Source: Bog-532 sp963828445
GTDB lineage: Bacteria > Actinomycetota > Actinomycetes > Streptosporangiales > Streptosporangiaceae
Assembly: GCA_963828445.1 (NCBI GenBank)
Contig: CAWHFP010000005.1
Coordinates: forward strand, 248,001-312,000
Length of the DNA stretch: 64,000 nucleotides
Reading direction: 5' to 3'
Both the position numbers and the translations under genes were made by a program. Position 1 is the first letter of the stretch, and each line of letters starts with the position of its first letter. Positions 1 to 7,649 of this stretch are shown here, in pieces. Below the pieces are notes generated by a model, which searched no databases, was not told the origin of the DNA, and saw only the letters and a program-made list of their open reading frames with translations.

Positions 1-15
1 ACTGCCAACGACTCC

Positions 16-1042
16 GTGGGCCCGAATTCCGCCGTGGACCCGCTGCCCGAGCCCGAGCACGACGCACCCGACCGCAACCTGGCCCTGGAACTGGCCCGGG
101 TCACCGAGGCCGCGTCGATGGCCGGGGCCCGCTGGGTCGGCCGGGGCGACAAGAACGGCGCCGACGGCGCCGCCGTCAACGCCATGCGACTCCTGATCAA
201 CTCGGTGTCGATGCAGGGCGTGGTGGTCATCGGGGAAGGCGAGAAGGACCAGGCCCCCATGCTGTTCAACGGCGAGGAGGTCGGTGACGGCACCGGGGCC
301 GAATGCGACGTGGCCGTGGACCCGATCGACGGCACCCGGCTGTGCGCCAACGGATCACCGGACGCGGTCTCGGTGCTGGCCGTGTCGGCCCGGGGTTCGA
401 TGTTCGACCCGTCGGCCGTGTTCTACATGAACAAGCTGGCCACCGGGCCGGAGGCGGCCGGGATGGTGGACGTGAGCGCGCCGCCCGCGGCCAACATCGC
501 CGCCGTGGCCCGGGCCAAGGCCTGCTCCCCGCACGACATCACCGTGGTCATCCTGGACCGGCCGCGGCACGCCGAGCTCATCGAGCAGGTCCGCGCGGCC
601 GGGGCCCGGATCAAGCTCATCACCGACGGCGACGTGGCCGGGGCGATCATGGCCGCCCGGGCCGGGTACCGGGGTGGACCTGATGCTCGGCATCGGCGGC
701 ACCCCCGAGGGCATCATCGCCGCCTGCGCGCTGAAGTGCCTGGGCGGCGTGATCCAGGGCAAGCTGGCCCCCAAGGACGACGCCGAACGGCAGAAGGCGC
801 TGGACGCCGGGCACGACCTGGACCGGGTGCTGACCACCGACGAGCTGGTCGCCTCGGACGACGTGTTCTTCGCCGCCACCGGCATCACCGACGGCGAACT
901 GCTGGAGGGGGTCCGCTACCGCGGGGCGGTCGCGACCACGCACTCACTGGTCATGCGGTCCCGGTCCGGCACCATCCGCAGCATCAAGAGCGAGCACCAG
1001 CTGTGGAAGCTGCGGGCCTACAGCTCCATCGACTTCGACTGA
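16..1042 (+). CDS. glpX: Class II fructose-1,6-bisphosphatase (GlpX), frameshifted
   Basis: Hydrolyses fructose-1,6-bisphosphate to fructose-6-phosphate in gluconeogenesis, in the cytoplasm. The first part (to about 660) carries the GlpX metal/phosphate signature VIGEGEKDQAPML and DPIDGTRL; the second part, in another frame from about 670, continues with VDLMLGIGGTPEG and ends IKSEHQLWKLRAYSSIDFD. Removing the T at 667 joins them as AGTGVDLMLG, giving about 341 aa, the usual family length. No stop codon lies upstream in frame before the window edge, so the GTG at 16 is only the first visible start. The break is most likely a sequencing error rather than a real pseudogene. Confidence 0.9.
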
Positions 1043-1095
1043 TCCACGGTTCTGCTGACCTGTTGGCCGACTGATCCACCGACTGAGGAGTGGGC

Positions 1096-2505
1096 ATGAC
1101 CGACGCGACCGACGACCGCCGTCCCGCCATGGAGTCCGCGCTGGCCCGGGCCGCCGCCCATGACGTCTCGCTGACCCGGTTCCTGTACGCCGACCACGGC
1201 GGCATCATCCGCGGCAAGGCGGCGCACAGCTCGGAGCTCGAACCGCGGATGGCCAGCGGCATCGGGCACACGGTGGCCATGATGGCCATGTCCATGCTCG
1301 ACCACCTGCAGCCGGTGGACGGCATGGGGCCGGTGGGCGAGGTGCGCATCGTGCCCGACCCGGCCACGTTCGTGATCCTGCCCTACGCCCCCGGGGCCGC
1401 GGCCATGTGCGCCGACCTGGTCAAGCCGGACGGCCAGCCGTGGGAGGCGTGCGCCCGGACCTTCCTCAAGCAGGCCATCGCCGCCCTGGCCGCGGAAGGG
1501 TTCGCGATGAGCGCGTCGTTCGAGCCCGAGTTCACGCTGGGGCAGCGGGTGCCCGGCGTGGACGGCGGCCCGGACCGGATGGTGCCCAGCGACGACAGCC
1601 TGTGCTACTCCACCACCGGCTTCCAGCTGGCGCACGACTACATCATGGACGTGGTGGCCGCGCTGGAGGCCCAGGACCTGCCGGTCGAGCACGTCTACCC
1701 GGAACTGGGCCACGGCCAGCAGGAAGTGGTGATCCGGCACGCCCCGGCCCTGCGCGCGGCCGACAACCACCTGCTGTACCGGGAGACGATCCGCGGGGTG
1801 GCCTTCCGCCGCGGAGTGTGGGCCAGCCTGGCCCCCAAGCCCATCGCCGACCAGGCCGGCAACGGCACCCACCTGCACGGCTCGCTGTTCGAGGTCGGCC
1901 CGGACGGCGCCCCGACCGGACGGAACCTGTTCGCCGACGCCAGCGACCAGTACGGGCTGTCGGCCACCGGCTACCACTTCATCGGCGGCGTGCTGGCCCA
2001 CCTGCCCGCCCTGGTCGCCCTGACCTGCGGCAGCGTCAACAGCTACCGGCGGCTGGCCCCGCAGATGTGGGCGAGCGCGTTCGACATCTACGGCATGGAC
2101 AACCGGGAGGCCGCGGTGCGCATCTGCTCGGTGCTCCGCGGCGACCCGGCCAGCTCCATCAACCTGGAGCTGAAGCCGTCGGACTCCAGCGCCAACCCGT
2201 ACCTGGCCCTGGGCGGTTTCATTCAGGCCGGACTGGACGGCATCCGGAACAAGCTCGACCCCGGCCAGGCCGTCAACGTCGACCCGGCCACCCTGTCGGA
2301 CGACGAGCGGGCGGACCGCGGCATCAAGCGGCTACCGTCATCCCTGGGCGAGGCCCTGGACGCCCTGGAAGCCGACGAGGTGCTGATGAACGCCCTCGGC
2401 CCGCTGCGCAGCCGCGCCTACCTGGCCGTCAAGCGCTCCGAGGCGGCGGACTTCGCCGAGCACGACGCCGACTACGAGTGTTTCCACCACTTCACCAAGA
2501 TCTGA
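1096..2505 (+). CDS. Glutamine synthetase-family ligase (GlnA-like)
   Basis: ATP-dependent gamma-glutamyl ligase of the glutamine synthetase fold, 469 aa. Visible signatures: the first Glu pair FEPEF, the second YPELGHGQQEVVIRH, the ammonia/glutamate loop NGTHLHGSL, the arginine loop NSYRRLAPQMW, and ELKPSDSSANPYLALGG. The adenylylation loop of housekeeping GSI (NLYDLPP-type) is replaced by a poorly matching stretch, so this is probably a paralogue using another amine (compare the GlnA3/GlnA4 or GlnT groups of actinomycetes) rather than the main ammonia-assimilating enzyme. ATG 1096 is chosen over GTG 1090 because GAGGAG at 1085-1090 is well spaced from it. It lies 53 bases after glpX on the same strand. 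Confidence 0.85.
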   Translation: MTDATDDRRPAMESALARAAAHDVSLTRFLYADHGGIIRGKAAHSSELEPRMASGIGHTVAMMAMSMLDHLQPVDGMGPVGEVRIVPDPATFVILPYAPGAAAMCADLVKPDGQPWEACARTFLKQAIAALAAEGFAMSASFEPEFTLGQRVPGVDGGPDRMVPSDDSLCYSTTGFQLAHDYIMDVVAALEAQDLPVEHVYPELGHGQQEVVIRHAPALRAADNHLLYRETIRGVAFRRGVWASLAPKPIADQAGNGTHLHGSLFEVGPDGAPTGRNLFADASDQYGLSATGYHFIGGVLAHLPALVALTCGSVNSYRRLAPQMWASAFDIYGMDNREAAVRICSVLRGDPASSINLELKPSDSSANPYLALGGFIQAGLDGIRNKLDPGQAVNVDPATLSDDERADRGIKRLPSSLGEALDALEADEVLMNALGPLRSRAYLAVKRSEAADFAEHDADYECFHHFTKI

Positions 2506-2528
2506 CTTTCTGGCCGGGAGGCTGACCG

Positions 2529-2753
2529 ATGACCCCATACCACTGGCTCATGACCCTGCAGGGCGGCAGCGCCACCCAGCCGGTGACCATGAGCTTCAGT
2601 GGCGTCACCGACGTGGATTCCGGCGACAGCCGGCTGGAGACCTTCACCAAGCTGTTCAAGAACCTGGCCGACGACGACGAGTACAGCTTCGTCTTCAGCG
2701 GCGGCGCCCCCGCGGTCGTCTTCTTCAGCCTGGAGCCCGACAGCCTGGGGTGA
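2529..2753 (+). CDS. Small hypothetical protein, 74 aa
   Basis: I do not recognise a family. The protein begins MTPYHWLMTLQGG and is mostly short polar beta-like segments with an acidic middle (LADDDEYSFVF); no signal peptide, membrane helix or Cys pair. A good ribosome binding site (GGGAGG, 2516-2521) precedes the ATG, and the gene follows the glutamine synthetase-like gene by 23 bases, which suggests co-transcription. Codon positions look like those of its neighbours, with high third-position GC, supporting it as a real gene. Confidence 0.6.
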   Translation: MTPYHWLMTLQGGSATQPVTMSFSGVTDVDSGDSRLETFTKLFKNLADDDEYSFVFSGGAPAVVFFSLEPDSLG

Positions 2754-2813
2754 GGCGGGCCGCGGGCTCACACGCGCCACACATCCCGCAGGCCTCATTT
2801 CTTCGGAAGCTTC

Positions 2814-3164
2814 CATGATCGATGTACGTTTGCGCACCCTGGAGGGGTAGTAAAAGCGCCATCGATCATGGTCGAGCGCGACCCGATGCTGGCTCACTGG
2901 CGCCACACGGCGTGCTGGCGGGTCTGGTGATGCAAGGCGAGTCCACTGAGGCGATCCCGGAGCCAGGGTGCGGAGCCTGGCGGGCGGGGGCCGGGCCTTC
3001 CAGCTAACGAGCCGGGCTGGGCGCCGCGCGCGGCGGGTGAGGCTGAGGATGCGGAGCGGCCCGCTGTGACGGGTGGTTCGCGGGTGAGGCTACCCGGGGG
3101 CGCGGTTCCGTGGCGATGGTGCCATCGCCCATATAAGAGTATGGGTAACGGGACATCGATCATG
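2814..3164. repeat. Inverted and direct 11-bp repeats CATGATCGATG
   Basis: CATGATCGATG at 2814-2824 is exactly inverted at 2860-2870 (CATCGATCATG), and the same 11 bases recur at 3154-3164. The second and third copies are both followed within 5-11 bases by CCCGATGC, so they look like diverged copies of a longer element. No gene is supported between 2757 and 3928. Confidence 0.55.
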
Positions 3165-3281
3165 AGCGGCCCGATGCCAGCGGGGCTGGCGGGCCCAGGA
3201 CGCGACGGCTCGTGGGGCGACTGGCTTCCCGGTGGGCATGCAGGATGTGCTGCGCGGCGGGTGATGCCGGCGAGATGGCGG

Positions 3282-3375
3282 GCCAATGTGACGGGTGGGT
3301 CGCACGGGGTGGGTGGGGCCTGGAGTCGCGGTATGCGGAGGCGGGGATGGTAGGCCAATGTGACGGGTGGGTCGC
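3282..3375. repeat. Direct repeat, 22 bp at 72-bp spacing
   Basis: The 22 bases GCCAATGTGACGGGTGGGTC+GC occur at 3282-3303 and again exactly at 3354-3375; a shorter, altered copy (TGTGACGGGTGG) lies near 3065. They lie in the non-coding stretch between the small gene ending at 2753 and the sugar-uptake promoter at 3929. Confidence 0.6.
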
Positions 3376-3640
3376 GAGGTGGACGGGGCGCCGGAGTCAC
3401 GGGAGCGGGGCGGGCGGGATGGGTACCGCGGGCACGGGGCTGACTGCGTGCGAGGCGGAGTCGCGGCAGGCCGGGCGGGCTGGCCGGACGCGTCGGTGGC
3501 GGCGGTTCGCGGGCAGGCCGGACGCGGGTGAGGCGCGGCAGGCGGCGGGCCGCGGATGAGGGGCGGGCCGGGGCGCGGGCAGGCCGGGCGGCGGGGCGCG
3601 GCAGGTGGCGCGGGAGGCGGCTGGGCAGGCGGGGCGACGA

Positions 3641-3829
3641 GGCCGGGAGGCTGGCGCGGGCGCGAGGCGCGAGGCCGGGAGGCTGGCGCGGGGCGCGGGG
3701 CGCGAGGCCGGGAGGCTGGCGCGGGCGCGAAGCCGGGAGGCTGGCGCGGGGCGCGAGGCCGGGAGGCTGGCGCGGGGCGCGAGGCCGGGAGGCTGGCGCG
3801 GAGCGCGAGGCCGGGAGGCTGGCGCGGGG
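3641..3829. repeat. GC-rich minisatellite, seven copies
   Basis: Seven copies of the core GGCCGGGAGGCTGGCGCGG start at 3641, 3673, 3706, 3731, 3757, 3783 and 3809; the last four have a 25-26 bp period and the fourth copy has one A for G. All six frames stay open through it only because of the extreme GC content, so the apparent Arg/Gly/Ala-rich reading frames here are not treated as genes. Confidence 0.85.
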
Positions 3830-3928
3830 CCAGGGCGGGGCGCCTCGGGGGTGGTGCGCGGGGGAGCCGCAGGCGAAGGGGGCGGGACATGGTGACCTGG
3901 CTGTTATGTGAGTTTCGGGCTGGGGCTA

Positions 3929-3973
3929 TTGACAGTGGAACGCTGGTCGTCAATTATTCAGTAATCGATTACT
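3929..3973 (+). promoter_or_regulatory. Sugar ABC operon promoter with LacI-type operator
   Basis: TTGACA (3929-3934), a 17-base spacer, AATTAT (3952-3957) and then, two bases on, the perfect palindrome AGTAATCGATTACT (3960-3973). The identical palindrome sits at the same offset in the promoter at 13973-14017. A repressor bound here would cover the transcription start. The LacI-family protein at 11816-12832 is the obvious candidate. The leader to the first start codon (4265) is about 300 bases and I see no other gene in it. Confidence 0.8.
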
Positions 3974-4264
3974 TGGCTGATCACCAGATTGTGTTTGAGA
4001 CCGCAAGCAACGGCGCGAGCGGGAGGAATCGGCACGGTTCATGCGAAGCAACCGAGTGGCCTGTCCGGCGCGGCCAGCCCTGAGCGACTCGGCTTCGGCC
4101 GGGTCGGGGCCGGGCGATTGGCCGCTTCCGGGGCTCCGTCCTGCTTCCGCCCTCCGCCAGCATCACGTCACCCGGACAGCAGACTCTCTGACCCGCTCCG
4201 GTGGGCCCCGCAGGCGCGGGCCAGCGGCAGCGGTGGGCGGTTACGCCAGGAAGGAAGGCACGGC

Positions 4265-5669
4265 ATGACGGACCAGCGACCGCGTGCGCGCGGACAGGAA
4301 AGATCCGGATCGGAGCCGTTGGGACGGCGGGCGATCAGCCGGCGGTCACTGCTGTCCGGCAGCCTCAAGGCCGGTGCCGCGGCCGCCCTGGCCGGGCCGC
4401 TGCTGGCCGCCTGCGGCTCGTCGGGCGGCGGCAGCGGCGGCTCCTCCGCGGACGACGTGCTGACCATCGGGCTGCCGGTGACCCCGAAGGACCTGGGCCA
4501 GACCACCAAGTACCTGCAGGCCTTCGAGAAGAAGACCGGCATCCACGTCAACTCGTTCACCACCAACACCGCCACCAACACGTGGGTCTCGGTGTTCCAG
4601 GAGGTGTCCACCCGGCTGGCGGGCGGGCAGCCGATCGACAGCGCCTACATCGCCACCGAGGGCATGCGCCTGTTCGAGGAAAAGAACGTGCTCGAGCCGC
4701 TGGACAGCTACATCGCCACCGACAAGGCCGCGGTCAACAACTTCTACGCCGACGTCAACCCGACGCTGCTGGCCAACTTCCGGAAGCTGGACGACATCGG
4801 TGGGCACACGTACTTCATCCCGATCGGCTACAACGTGATGTCGATCTGGTACAACCGCAAGCTGTTCTCCTCGCTCGGCCTCAAGGAGCCGGCCCCCGGC
4901 TGGACCTGGGACGACTTCCAGACCGCGTGCAGCAAGATCGCCGGTTCGAGCCCCAACCGGCTCGGCTTCGCGATCGGGGCCCCGGCCCCGGGGCCGTTCA
5001 CCGACGTCTACCCCTGGGTGCTGACCAACGGCGGCGGGATCCTCAACGCCGACCAGACCCAGTGCACGGCCGACAGCCCGGAGTGCATCGAGGCGGCTGC
5101 GTTCGTCCGCAACCTGGTCAGCAAGAAGTGGACCAACCAGCCCGGCGGTACCTACAACGCGTTCAACTCGGCGGCCGCGGGCAACCTGGGCATGTTCGGG
5201 GCCGGCATCTGGCCGAACACCCAGCATCCCGCTGTCCCAGAGCCAGATCAACTCGCAGTTCGCGATCGTGCCCTGGCCGCAGAAGACCAAGCAGGGCACG
5301 CCGGTCGGGGTGGGCGGGTTCCCGATGTTCAAGTCGACCAAGAACAAGAAGGCCCTGTGGGAGTTCATCAAGTACACGATCTCCGAGGAGTTCCAGCACG
5401 GGCCGGTGGTCAACTTCGGCGGTGACATGCCGATCCGGCAGTCGGCCGCGCGGAGCGCGTCGTTCCTGAAGGGCTTCCCACCCGGGACCGAGCACTTCAG
5501 CGACGAGCTGTCCTACTCCACCATGATCGTCGGCGTGCCCAACGGCAGCGCGGTGGAGAACGAGATCGGCACCGCCTGGGAGCAGATCCTCACCGGCGCC
5601 ACCTCGCCGGACGCCGGCATGAAGTCCATGAAGACCAACGTTGCCTCGCTCATGACGCAGCAGGTCTGA
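4265..5669 (+). CDS. Sugar ABC transporter substrate-binding lipoprotein, frameshifted
   Basis: Extracellular family 1 solute-binding protein, the sugar receptor for the two permeases downstream. The N-terminus has twin arginines (SRRSLLSG), a hydrophobic stretch and a lipobox ending LLAAC, so it is probably exported (perhaps by Tat) and lipidated. ATG 4265 follows AGGAAGG. The frame changes at 5220-5222: removing one C from CCC joins GIWPN to TSIPLSQSQINSQFAIVPWP and gives about 467 aa, the normal length. Neighbours: first gene of an operon with permeases at 5685 and 6757 and a GH116 enzyme at 7650. The break is probably a sequencing error. Confidence 0.88.
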
Positions 5670-5684
5670 CCCAGAGGAGCCCAG

Positions 5685-6743
5685 GTGCGGGTCCGTCCAG
5701 ACAAGACCCTGACCCAAGCGGGCGCCGTGGCCGCCGGCACCATGCCGGCGGCCCAGGCGACCCGGGCGGCCGGGACCGCGAAAGCTGCCACCGGCCGCCG
5801 CGCGAGCGGCGTGGCGACAGCTTCTTCGCCCGGCCGCCGCCGGCCGCGTAAGCACAAGGGCCTCGGGCGGCGGCAGCCGCTGGCCGCCTACCTGCTGCTC
5901 AGCCCGGCCCTGACCCTGTACATCGCGTTCATCGGCATCCCGCTGGTGGGGATCGTGCTGATCTCCTTCGTGCAGTGGGACCTGATCTCCCCGCCGCACT
6001 TCGTGGGGCTGAAGAACTACCAGGCCATCGGGCACGACCATCAGCTCGGGCAGACGCTGTCCAACACGTTCTTCTTCACCATCATGACCACGGCCCTGCA
6101 CATCGTGCTCGGGCTGGCCCTGGCCCTGGCCGTGACCACGGTGCGCTCGCGGGCGGTGCGCTTCTGGGCCCGGACCGCGATCGTCACGCCGTTCCTGATG
6201 TCGGCGGGCGTGGTCGCGCTGATGTGGTCGTACATCATGGCCGACACCACCGGGCCGCTCAACTACTACCTGCGCAAGATCGGCCTGCACCCGCCGAACT
6301 GGCTGGCCTCGGGGACCTGGTCGCTGCCGTCGCTGGTCATCATCGACCTGTGGGCCACGCTCGGGTTCACGTTCATCATCTTCCTGGTCGGCCTGCAGTC
6401 GATCCCGGCCGAGCTGTACGAGGCGGCGTCCATCGACGGGGCCGGGGCCTGGACCAGGTTCCGGCGCATCACGCTGCCGATGCTGTCCCCGGCCACGTTC
6501 ATCGCCTCGGCCACCGCGTTCATCGGGGCGTTCGAGATCTTCACCTGGCCGCTGATCGACACCAACGGCGGCCCGGGCGTGAACACCCAGACGATCCTGC
6601 TCTACATCTACCGGGACGCCTTCCAGAACTACCAGTTCGGCTACACCGCGGTGGTGTCGCTGATCAACGTGGCCATCCTCGTCAGCTTCGTGGTCGTGAT
6701 GGGCCTGCTGGCGCGGCGCTGGGTCCACTACGAGCGGGTCTAG
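5685..6743 (+). CDS. Sugar ABC transporter permease (MalF-type)
   Basis: Inner-membrane permease of a carbohydrate ABC importer, 352 aa. After a basic N-terminal tail of about 60 residues come about six hydrophobic helices (starting AYLLLSPALTLYIAFIGIPL). The cytoplasmic EAA loop that docks the ATPase reads EAASIDGAGAWTRFRRITLP. GTG 5685 follows AGAGGAG; the gene lies 15 bases after the binding protein and 13 bases before the second permease. No ATPase gene is present in the locus, which fits actinobacteria where one shared ATPase (MsiK type) serves many importers. Confidence 0.92.
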   Translation: MRVRPDKTLTQAGAVAAGTMPAAQATRAAGTAKAATGRRASGVATASSPGRRRPRKHKGLGRRQPLAAYLLLSPALTLYIAFIGIPLVGIVLISFVQWDLISPPHFVGLKNYQAIGHDHQLGQTLSNTFFFTIMTTALHIVLGLALALAVTTVRSRAVRFWARTAIVTPFLMSAGVVALMWSYIMADTTGPLNYYLRKIGLHPPNWLASGTWSLPSLVIIDLWATLGFTFIIFLVGLQSIPAELYEAASIDGAGAWTRFRRITLPMLSPATFIASATAFIGAFEIFTWPLIDTNGGPGVNTQTILLYIYRDAFQNYQFGYTAVVSLINVAILVSFVVVMGLLARRWVHYERV

Positions 6744-6756
6744 GAGGCCAGCCGAC

Positions 6757-7629
6757 ATGAGCCAGTCCCAAGCCCTGCGCCCGGTCGTGGGCCCGCGCCG
6801 GCGGCGGCGGTTCGAGCCGTCGCAGTGGATCTTGTCCGCCGTCCTCATCATCGTCGGGGCGGCCATGCTGGTCCCGGTGCTGTGGGTGGTGCTGCAGTCC
6901 TTCGAGACGCCCAGCGAGCAGACCTCCATCGCCCCGATCTGGATCCCGACCTCGGTCACGGTGCACAGCTACCAGACCCTGTTCAGCTCGGCCCCGTTCG
7001 CCTGGAACCTGCTGAACTCGGTGGTGGTCACGGTGGCGGTGGTGGTCGGGGCGGCCGCGGTCAGCGTGCTGGCCGCCTACGTGTTCGCCCGGATCGAATT
7101 CCGCGGCCGCGAGGTCCTGTTCACGCTGTTCCTGGCCGCGCTGACGCTGCCCAGCCAGGTGTCGGCGGTGCCCAGCTTCGTGGTCATCAAGTACCTGCAC
7201 CTGCTGAACAACCAGCTGTCCCTGATCATCCCGGCGCTGATCCAGGTGGTCGGGGTGTTCCTGCTCCGGCAGCACTTCCGCACCATCCCCACCGACCTGG
7301 ACGACGCGGCCCGGATCGACGGGGCCGGGCACCTGACCATCATCCGCCGGATCATGGTGCCGCTGTCCTGGCCCGCGATCTCGGCGGTCATGGTCATCAC
7401 CGGCCAGTACATCTGGAACGACTTCTTCTGGCCCAACCTGTACATCAACAGCACCAACCGGATGACCGCCCCGCTGGCCCTGTACAACCTGGAGTCGGTG
7501 GCCGGGGGCGGGCCGATCGGGGCCGTGTTCGCGGGCCTGTCGGTGCTGTGCGTGCCGTGCGTGATCGGGTTCGTGTTCCTGCAGCGCCGCCTGATGGAAG
7601 GCATCGGCTTCCGCGGCATTTCGCGCTAG
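6757..7629 (+). CDS. Sugar ABC transporter permease (MalG-type)
   Basis: Second membrane subunit of the importer, 290 aa, about six helices beginning ILSAVLIIVGAAMLVPVLW. The EAA loop is DDAARIDGAGHLTIIRRIMV. The MalG-like C-terminus ends RRLMEGIGFRGISR. ATG 6757 has AGGAGG upstream. It pairs with the permease at 5685 and the binding protein at 4265. A long open frame running through this gene into the next in another phase is an artefact of GC content. Confidence 0.92.
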   Translation: MSQSQALRPVVGPRRRRRFEPSQWILSAVLIIVGAAMLVPVLWVVLQSFETPSEQTSIAPIWIPTSVTVHSYQTLFSSAPFAWNLLNSVVVTVAVVVGAAAVSVLAAYVFARIEFRGREVLFTLFLAALTLPSQVSAVPSFVVIKYLHLLNNQLSLIIPALIQVVGVFLLRQHFRTIPTDLDDAARIDGAGHLTIIRRIMVPLSWPAISAVMVITGQYIWNDFFWPNLYINSTNRMTAPLALYNLESVAGGGPIGAVFAGLSVLCVPCVIGFVFLQRRLMEGIGFRGISR

Positions 7630-7649
7630 ATGAGTTCGAAGAGGCCAGT

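Noticed and set aside
3600..3860. CRISPR array
   Set aside because: The repeats are directly adjacent with no unique spacers of constant length; it is a minisatellite.
2894..3953. Pro/Arg-rich reading frames on both strands in the repeat region
   Set aside because: They arise from GC-rich repeats lacking stop codons; the protein is low complexity, with no ribosome binding site and no third-position bias.
5163..6959. 598-aa minus-strand open frame
   Set aside because: Antisense to the sugar-binding protein and permease genes with no recognisable domain.
6825..7649. A fused 1156-aa frame joining the second permease region to GH116
   Set aside because: The first 275 residues are an out-of-phase reading of the permease gene; the GH116 protein starts at GTG 7650 behind its own ribosome binding site.
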